Shown one piece after another: positions 57,764-64,000 of a DNA stretch of 64,000 nt. Position 1 is the first letter of the stretch, and each line of letters starts with the position of its first letter. Origin of the DNA: Mesodorylaimus sp. YZB2_4 (Eukaryota; Nematoda; Enoplea; Dorylaimida; Dorylaimidae); contig JASANH010001455.1 in the NCBI GenBank assembly GCA_030248295.1, forward strand, positions 248,001-312,000, given 5' to 3'. The notes under the pieces were generated by a model. That model saw nothing but the letters and a program-made list of their open reading frames with translations. It did no database searches and was not told the origin of the DNA. The translations under genes and the position numbers were made by a program.

Positions 57764-60700
57764 CTACTTTGCTGTATAGCCTGTTGAAATAATAAAAATT
57801 ACCAGCATGATCGTATTTGAGGACTGTGACTTGTAATTGGCGGCCACGTAAGCGAAACGCTCGTTGTGCCTGAAAAGATACAAAGCCTGGCTTGCCAGAT
57901 AACGATTCGGATCGGACTGGATTACTCGATTTTCCAGATTTTGGGAGAACTTAGAAAAGCTCAATTTTCTGTTTTTTTTTCTTACCTGCGAGTACAAGAA
58001 CTGAATCGCGCTTTTTGCAAAAAATGCCTGCAAAACCAGTCATACAAGGCTTCGACTCGATTTTTCACATGCTTGCAGAATCGAACTCGGGTCTCGCATG
58101 CCGGCTGGAGGCGCTGTTACCCGCGCTGTATACCATTACTAATGCTACATTATGGGGGCACCTAGCAGCTTTTCGAACGCGTGCTGGCAGCAAATGACTC
58201 TGTGCTTGTCTCAAAAGTATGGAGTCGGCCAAGGATTAACGACTCTTTTAGTCCTGATAGAGGCCACATACATGTGCTGTAATTTCTTGTTAGGTACCTG
58301 CTCACGACGCCAACCCTTCAAATGCAGTAACCAGTTTCCCTTAATCGGCAGTCGTGCTTTCGATAAATCTTAGCGGACACAGCAGCGTGAACAAAAATCT
58401 GGCCAGTTTAATTCTCAATATCAAGTTCTGACTGCTGGCTAGGCACATAATGTGGCTGGACCTTTAGCCGCATCTGGACTGACGGCATGCATATGCGCAT
58501 GCAGTATGGTCCGCCTGGATGCCTCCAGGGTCGCGGCCTGGCGGGTTAAGGCGCTTGCCTCCCACGCTGGGTGGGCACTTCCAGAGGGGGGTCTGAAAAT
58601 GATTGTGGATTTATGTGTTCCCTAGCCCTTGAGCGCGCTATATGGTGCTGTGGATCAAGTATGACATGACATGACAGCCATGCTAGCCATTTATAGACTG
58701 GAGTGGTCTCGCAAATCAGCTGTCTCGCTTGGCGTTCTTTGATCTTACGATACAGCCCTGAAGCGTATACGCAGTCTAGAGTAAACATACTGTCCTTGAT
58801 TTTCTGTAAGTTCTTTTAAAAAAATTTGTGAGATGGGTCCCGCGCCGCCCTAGTTCCCCGCGGAACTTCCAACAGTTTTGTCGACATATACAGCCAGCAG
58901 TCATGATATGATAAGCGAGGCCGTGAGGTGATCAGCTCTCACGGCAGCTTCCCTTTGCGCATCTCCGCTAAGAGCACCTCGACACGATGGAATCTTGAGC
59001 TGGAAACCGTCTTCCTCCGATGATTGCGGGCGGGCTTTGAACCCTGTCGGTGTTGGACAGCCGCGACTGTCTCCTCGTTTAGCTCCGGTCTCTCCACTTT
59101 GGCCCTTGGCGATACCGAGTGAGTCACCTACGGCCTGGCGTGCGAGGTCAGCGAGGGTTTATAGTTCGCAAACCGACCTCCATCACGAAGCGAACCCGGG
59201 ACGAGTCCAGCCACTCGCTCCCAAGCAATATGGAGAGACGGATGCCGAACCGCTGCACCGCGGCTGCTTTCTACAAGTTTTCCAGACACCTACTTTTTGA
59301 AGTTACTACCCGCTGGGCTCGTAGCTGACGAAGCCTTACGCTGATATGGCCAGTCCTCCTCACCTCCACCTAACCACAAACAGGTCGTGCTTACCGATCT
59401 AGGCAGCGAGTTGTCAGCGTGGGGCATACCCTCAGCGTAGGTAGTGTCCATCAACAACGTTTCGTTCTGCCAGTTTCCTTCTTCGATCGTGGTCACTCCT
59501 AAACGGGGGCATAGATGGGGCTTACTTTTGTTTAAAATGCAATAAACGTCTACTAACCATTGTTATCCGTACTTAACAGGTACACGCGCAGTGGCTTCGA
59601 GCCAGGTTTCAGGGTCAGGAAGCCCACACTTCTCTGCTCATCACTCGAGTCTGCCACATTGATGCTTCGTGAGCTGAAAAAGGAAGCCAGAGGGCTTGAA
59701 TGACCCTCGATAGAACCCCCTTGGAAGCGAGCAAGGAAATGTGCTCGGATGGTGCTCCCAGAGGTTGCAAGCTCACACACACACCAAGGGAGAGGGCAGG
59801 AGCCTAAAACGCCAAGCTGGCGGGTTTCTGTATCGCCTAACCCTGCAGCTGTCACGGTAGAGTTCGTATCTCCCGCATAGATATCATATAGTGTAGCGTG
59901 CGTTAGTGTAAAGCTTGCTCGCCAGGGCTACGGCCAGAGCAGGCGACCGGTGTGATGTATGGAAGAACCGTAATTTAATTCTCGTCTAGTGCGGGTTGGC
60001 CTCGAGATTGCTTCTCTCCACACGCGGTCACGTCGGACGGCAACGTGACACAGCAGAGTCACTACCCCTTGTTAGCCAGGGACAGCGGAAATTCGTCTTT
60101 ATCACTCGTAAAATACGGGATCTTCTCGGTCTGCTCTTTCAGTTGAGAACGAGCACCATGCAACGTCAGTCGAGAGATGAGGTCTGCAGGATCAAGGAGC
60201 ACCCCACTTCGCTGCGATACATCTTTCCTTCAGCTATTCGGCCTCTCATGTGCTACACACCTTAGTGGTGTCTCTTGTCTGATTATACAGTGCTGTAATA
60301 TTGCTCTTCGGCTTCGTTCGACCATTTGCTCTCCCTCTAACCCCATCCACACCACACCGCACTGGACCCATCTTCCTTGATCCCTAGCTGTCAGCAATCA
60401 GACATACTCACGTATAGTTGATAGATGGCGTTCCGAACATGGGCACCTCAGTGGCCATGAACCTGATCACTTCATGGTAGCCCTTGGTGGCCGCACTAAA
60501 GTCCATGGGATACTTCAACGAATCCAAGACCATCGTCTCCCACGTGCCCACTATAAAGTCCAGTGGCTCGAGAACTGGTGGCAGGGGTACGTCCAGGAAG
60601 ACTAGGAAATAATGACAGATTTGAGCACCTGGACAGTGGCCTGAACTTGGTCACTTACCTTCCGAGTTATTACTTCGCACACACTTGCTGCAACTTTCAC

Positions 60701-62768
60701 CACAGTTCACATCAAAGAAACGGGTCACTGTGCGCGCCCACGTGCACCTGTCTTCGGAACGCCACAGTTTGCAACTCTTGTAAATATCGCGGCAAGGTCC
60801 TGCAAGGAACAAAACCGCTGGGCTACACCTGTTCTGAGGTTGGACCATTATTGTGTGTAGACCCAGTGTTCAGTGTGACCGAATAAGGACAAGTTTATTG
60901 GCATTTTCAAGCGGGCATTGACGAGCCAATTGAAGGAATAGTCTCTCATCTGCAGGTGCGACCTGAGGATATGGACTTTCGACTTCAGGCCCCGATTTCA
61001 GTCGTCAAATAGTTCGACTTCGACTTACTGTGACAACGGTCCCCCATCCAACCATCCGGACAAATGCACTTGAAATCGAGTTTCCTATCCTTGCATATGC
61101 CACCATTCAGACACGGATTCGATTGGCACTCGTCGATTTCTAGAATAGAAATACAGTTAGGTGTCAAAAAATGTCAGGATGTTGTGCAGGGTAAAAAATC
61201 GCTTCAGCAGAATAAGAGATGGTGACAAAAGTGCGATGTTTGCTATGCAAGGCAGACACTCCTTGGAAGAGACCCAGGAGTCAAGCGAGTCATGAAAGCG
61301 GTCAGCAAAGGATCAGCTAAGGACTTGTTGAGACTTGTTTTACCCAGTGTCACACGTGGCTGGTACCTGTCATTCCTACGATAGAAAAACAGATTTTGGA
61401 AACTGCACCTGGGTTTAGGCATGAATGGTTATCCCAGGTACGTCCAGGTATCATCAGTCCGGCACAAATGCCACCGCGATGGAAAGTACTGCCTTCACTC
61501 AGGTACTCCCACGGATTGCGAGCAGCATGCATGCCCAATGCAAGTCCCACCATGATGGAAAACCCCCACTGGCAGGACGCATGAGTACGTGGACCCAAAG
61601 AGGGTGTCCCTAATGACAGAGCGAGTTACCTCTGTCGCAATGTTCCCCGGTGTAGCCAGGCAAGCACTCGCATCGGAACTTTCTCGACTGTTCATCCAAC
61701 ACGCAAGTGCCACCATTCTCGCACAGGTAGGATGGACAGAATCCTGAAAGGAGGGTCTTGGCTCAGCAGAATTACAGAAACCACTGGTCCATACTCTCGC
61801 AGTGCCGTCCAACATATCCTTGAGGACAGTGACAACGATAGCCTTGGTCACCAGTACCGTCCAACTCACACGTGGCACCGTTCACGCACGGATTGAGCAG
61901 ACAGACATTGGCGGCTGAAAGTAAGTGGAAGATACAAGTTGAAGACTACCAGCTCGCATATAAGAAAACATCTGAAACCAAATTTTAAGCAGGTTGAGGA
62001 AGACTGTGCCCTTCAGTAGAAGGGACTGGAATTTTGCCACAATAGACCACAGCAAACATGGTTGGAAAAGCCACATGACCGCAGTAGGAGAGTAAAACAG
62101 CTTCATAAGGGATTTTCCATCCATTTTCCACCCTGGATTCACTGCAGTCAAATTTACTGCTTTCGATGAACTTGAAAAACGGAAACAGTGGATTTGAATG
62201 CTAAGATGAAAAAGACCAGAGGAAACTGGCTACATAACAGGTCACAGACAAATACAGCACAGGCTGACCCTTGTAATCCTGTATTGATGTAGAGGCTCGA
62301 CTGGCAATCGACATTCTGCACAGAGCTGGGAGCTTGGAGCATCACCCGTCAGGGTGATGTTTCAGCATTACATTGGACCCAGTCGCATTACAGGGGAAGA
62401 TGCAGTAGTTTACCCATCCAATGATCAGTTTTATCTACTTCACATTCCCCTGCCATCCCCTCCCACTTACTTTCGCATAACTTTCCAGTCCACCTGGGTG
62501 CGCACAAGCAAGCCACATCGTTGGCGAATGCCACAGCGAAACACGTGCCATTGTTCTTGCAAGGATTTTGAGCACATAGATCTAAAATATCCCCCTTTAA
62601 CCTCCAGATTTTGAGACCCAAGCGGGACTTACCTCCTGTTCGTCCACCCCCTCCATTTATTGCAGCTCCATTCTCCAGCTCTTCAGAACCCTGTTGGTCT
62701 TCCTGTGCATAAACACTGTCCAGAGTGATCACAGTCCAAAGGCATAGGCAGCAGATTATGTAATTCAT
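57764..62768 (-). CDS. Secreted EGF(x4)-ShKT-nitrobindin-like protein
   Basis: Twelve exons all join in phase to 422 residues: 62633-62768, 62471-62581, 61795-61914, 61630-61743, 61029-61139, 60659-60799, 60412-60601, 59558-59673, 59395-59498, 57986-58027, 57803-57869 and 57764-57780. A signal peptide (MNYIICCLCLWTVITLDSVY) and Gly-rich spacer precede four EGF domains, one per exon. They include CAQNPCKNNGTC, CENGGTC..CECLPGYTGEHC and a calcium-type EIDECQSNPCLNGGIC. Exon 6 is an ShKT domain (CRDIYKSC..CTWARTV..NCGESCSKC). Exons 7-12 resemble the nitrobindin/THAP4 heme-binding beta-barrel: LEPLDFIVGTWETM, a GYHEVIRF strand, VGFLTLKPGSKPL, and FRLRGRQLQVTVLKYDH near the end. An upstream in-frame ATG at 62828 would bury the signal peptide. 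The last intron region carries two SINEs. Confidence 0.85.
58530..58677 (+). repeat. SINE family B, copy B4
   Basis: Head TCGCGGCCTGGCGGGTTAAG (A box), a degenerate B-box region, TATGTGTTCCCTAGCCCTTG, AGCGCGCTATATGGTGCT and the tail ATGACATGACATGACA. It sits in the 1.4-kb intron 58028-59394 of the EGF/ShKT gene, antisense to it. Confidence 0.85.
58842..59267 (-). repeat. SINE family A, longest copy (A2)
   Basis: On the minus strand: head GCCGCGGTGCAGCGGTTCGG (A box), B box GGGTTCGCTTC, core GCACGCCAGGCCGTAGGTGA, AAAGGGAAGCTGCCGTGAGA, CACCTCACGGCC and a tail TTGGAAGTTCCGCGGGGAAC. It lies in the same intron as SINE B4, sense to the host gene. Confidence 0.85.
59838..60056 (-). repeat. Dispersed repeat family F, copy F2
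   Basis: Reverse-complement match to 19438-19655. It lies in the EGF/ShKT gene intron 59674-60411. Confidence 0.8.
62285..62375 (-). repeat. Dispersed repeat family E, copy E2
   Basis: On the minus strand: GAAACATCACCCTGACGGGT, GATGCT, and TCGATTGCCAGTCGAGCCTC then TACA, as in E1. It lies in the EGF/ShKT gene intron 61915-62470. Confidence 0.75.
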
Positions 62769-62828
62769 GTCGCCGAAAACACGACTTTCGCGGAGCGTAG
62801 TCGCCTCGAGCTCGTTTTCTCTGGCCAT

Positions 62829-63749
62829 CTGGCAAGGCCAGTGCGCTTTGATGAGTACGTAGAGAGGATCAGTAGTTACATAAGGGGAACGAGGACGATG
62901 CCTTTCAATGCGTACATGCTAGCGACCTATTGAAAAATCTTTGCCCCACTAACCCAACAATACTCGTATGGAGGTGAGTTTTTGCAGGCCGTGTGAGGAA
63001 ACGTCGCCGAGATGAAAAGCGTGTGCAAGAGGATGGTCTGAACTACTTCCCTTCGCCAAGACACACCCTCTCATGACCAAAACGTTCACCAAAATCTAGG
63101 CAAACATTATTAATTCCTCGACCTCCTCTCTCACACGCCCCCTTACTCAGAACCGCAAAGTTCATACCCAATTTGCGCGTGGTCCTAATTCCTGGCTGCA
63201 TTTCATCACCGACTGGTACACTACACCAAACTCTATCATACATACCTTTGAAATCCTTGGCTGGCCCTGAGATAGACTAGGGCTGACCAGAGGATGGTTC
63301 CACGCAGTCCACGACGCCTCTTGATGTACTATCTATAAGGGCCGTATTGACTCTTTGTCCGATTCAGGCCCTTGATTCGCTCCATGCCCATGCAATGTGC
63401 GAGTGTCAAGGACGGAGGTGGAAAGCGGAACAGACTTAATTAAGTCGAGGCAAGCAGTAAGCTAAGCAGTCAAGTCAGGAGGACTCAAAAAAGGTATCTG
63501 TGCTCAGGTTTTATCCTGCCTGCGTGTCATTCACTCATGGACAGGGCGGATCCCCTCCCCCCCCCCCCCCCGGGTTCACGTCGATCATACTCCAGTTCCG
63601 CACGCGCTAATATAAGAATAAAACCATGTTAACACCACTTTTAGTCTTTCGTGTCTCCAGGAATGGGTTTGATACACTGGGCACCATTGGAAAATACCTG
63701 AAATGGTTGTCTGTTCACTTCTTTTTTTAAATTTTGTGTGCTGGCCCAT
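62829..63749. other. Intergenic, promoter side of the EGF/ShKT gene
   Basis: A C run at 63557-63571 is the only landmark. No TATA box or exon is evident. Confidence 0.45.
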
Positions 63750-63860
63750 GTGCCGCCCAAGTTCCCTGGGTACTTCCAACCTGTACGGCCGATAGCGGAC
63801 AAGAAATCATGATATGAGAAGCGAGGCCGTTAGGTGACAGCTCTCATTGCAGGTTTCCTC
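63750..63860 (-). repeat. SINE family A, 3' fragment (copy A4)
   Basis: Shares CCGCCCAAGTTCCCTGGGTA, CTTCCAACCTGTAC, ATCATGATATGAGAAGCGAG and GCCGTTAGGTGACAGCTCTC with the tail half of copy A2, in the same orientation. The tRNA-like head is absent. Confidence 0.75.
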
Positions 63861-64000
63861 GACCTCGACCTTGAAAAGCACAAGAGCCCAAAACCACAGA
63901 ATTCAAATCTGTACGGCCTGTTGCTCCACTATTGCCCTCTTTTCACCCATCTCGCATTCTACGATGCACCCCGATGGGTCCTCGCACAGCGACACTACCC

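Overview
This is a stretch of animal nuclear DNA, and the gene content points to a nematode. The evidence is a cuticle collagen with the nematode N-terminal domain and subtilisin-type cleavage site, an ShKT domain, two srsx-like nematode chemoreceptors, and many very short GT-AG introns (about 45-60 bases) ending in TTTTCAG or TTTTAG. Species and clade cannot be told from the sequence alone. All exon models were built by hand from reading frame, splice-site consensus and phase. The ones called confident close in frame from exon to exon.

Layout. 1-4931: 3' part of an intron-containing piggyBac transposase-like gene whose 2.1-kb intron holds three dispersed repeats. 5363-6338: a MULE-like element with long inverted repeats and a 10-bp target duplication. 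6904-9000: weak small-gene candidates and a 142-bp tandem repeat. 9223-12939: a divergent pair, a receptor-type tyrosine phosphatase-like gene (minus, probably damaged) and a membrane-anchored serpin (plus). 13.1-20.2 kb: repeat-rich, with a retrotransposon gag remnant, two foldback elements and a SINE. 20627-23771: CDC48/p97 in 15 exons. 26454-31895: two tail-to-tail genes, a DM13-domain secreted protein and a cuticle collagen, each with a TATA box. 35588-37222: an intronless aminergic GPCR. 41811-42839 and 52994-53998: two almost identical intronless chemoreceptor-like GPCRs. 47221-49114: a type II membrane protein with a Cys-rich ectodomain. 49203-51630: two nested hAT-type elements, each with a perfect 8-bp target duplication. 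57764-62768: a 12-exon secreted protein with four EGF domains, an ShKT domain and a nitrobindin-like domain.

The genes do not form an operon-like pathway. The clearest functional pairing is the DM13 protein with the collagen, both plausibly extracellular-matrix or cuticle products. The rest of the window is mobile-element debris. At least two tRNA-derived SINE families (A with up to five copies, B with four), four other dispersed repeat families, one MULE, two hATs and several foldback elements are present. Many sit in introns. A short core sequence is shared between SINE family A and repeat family D.
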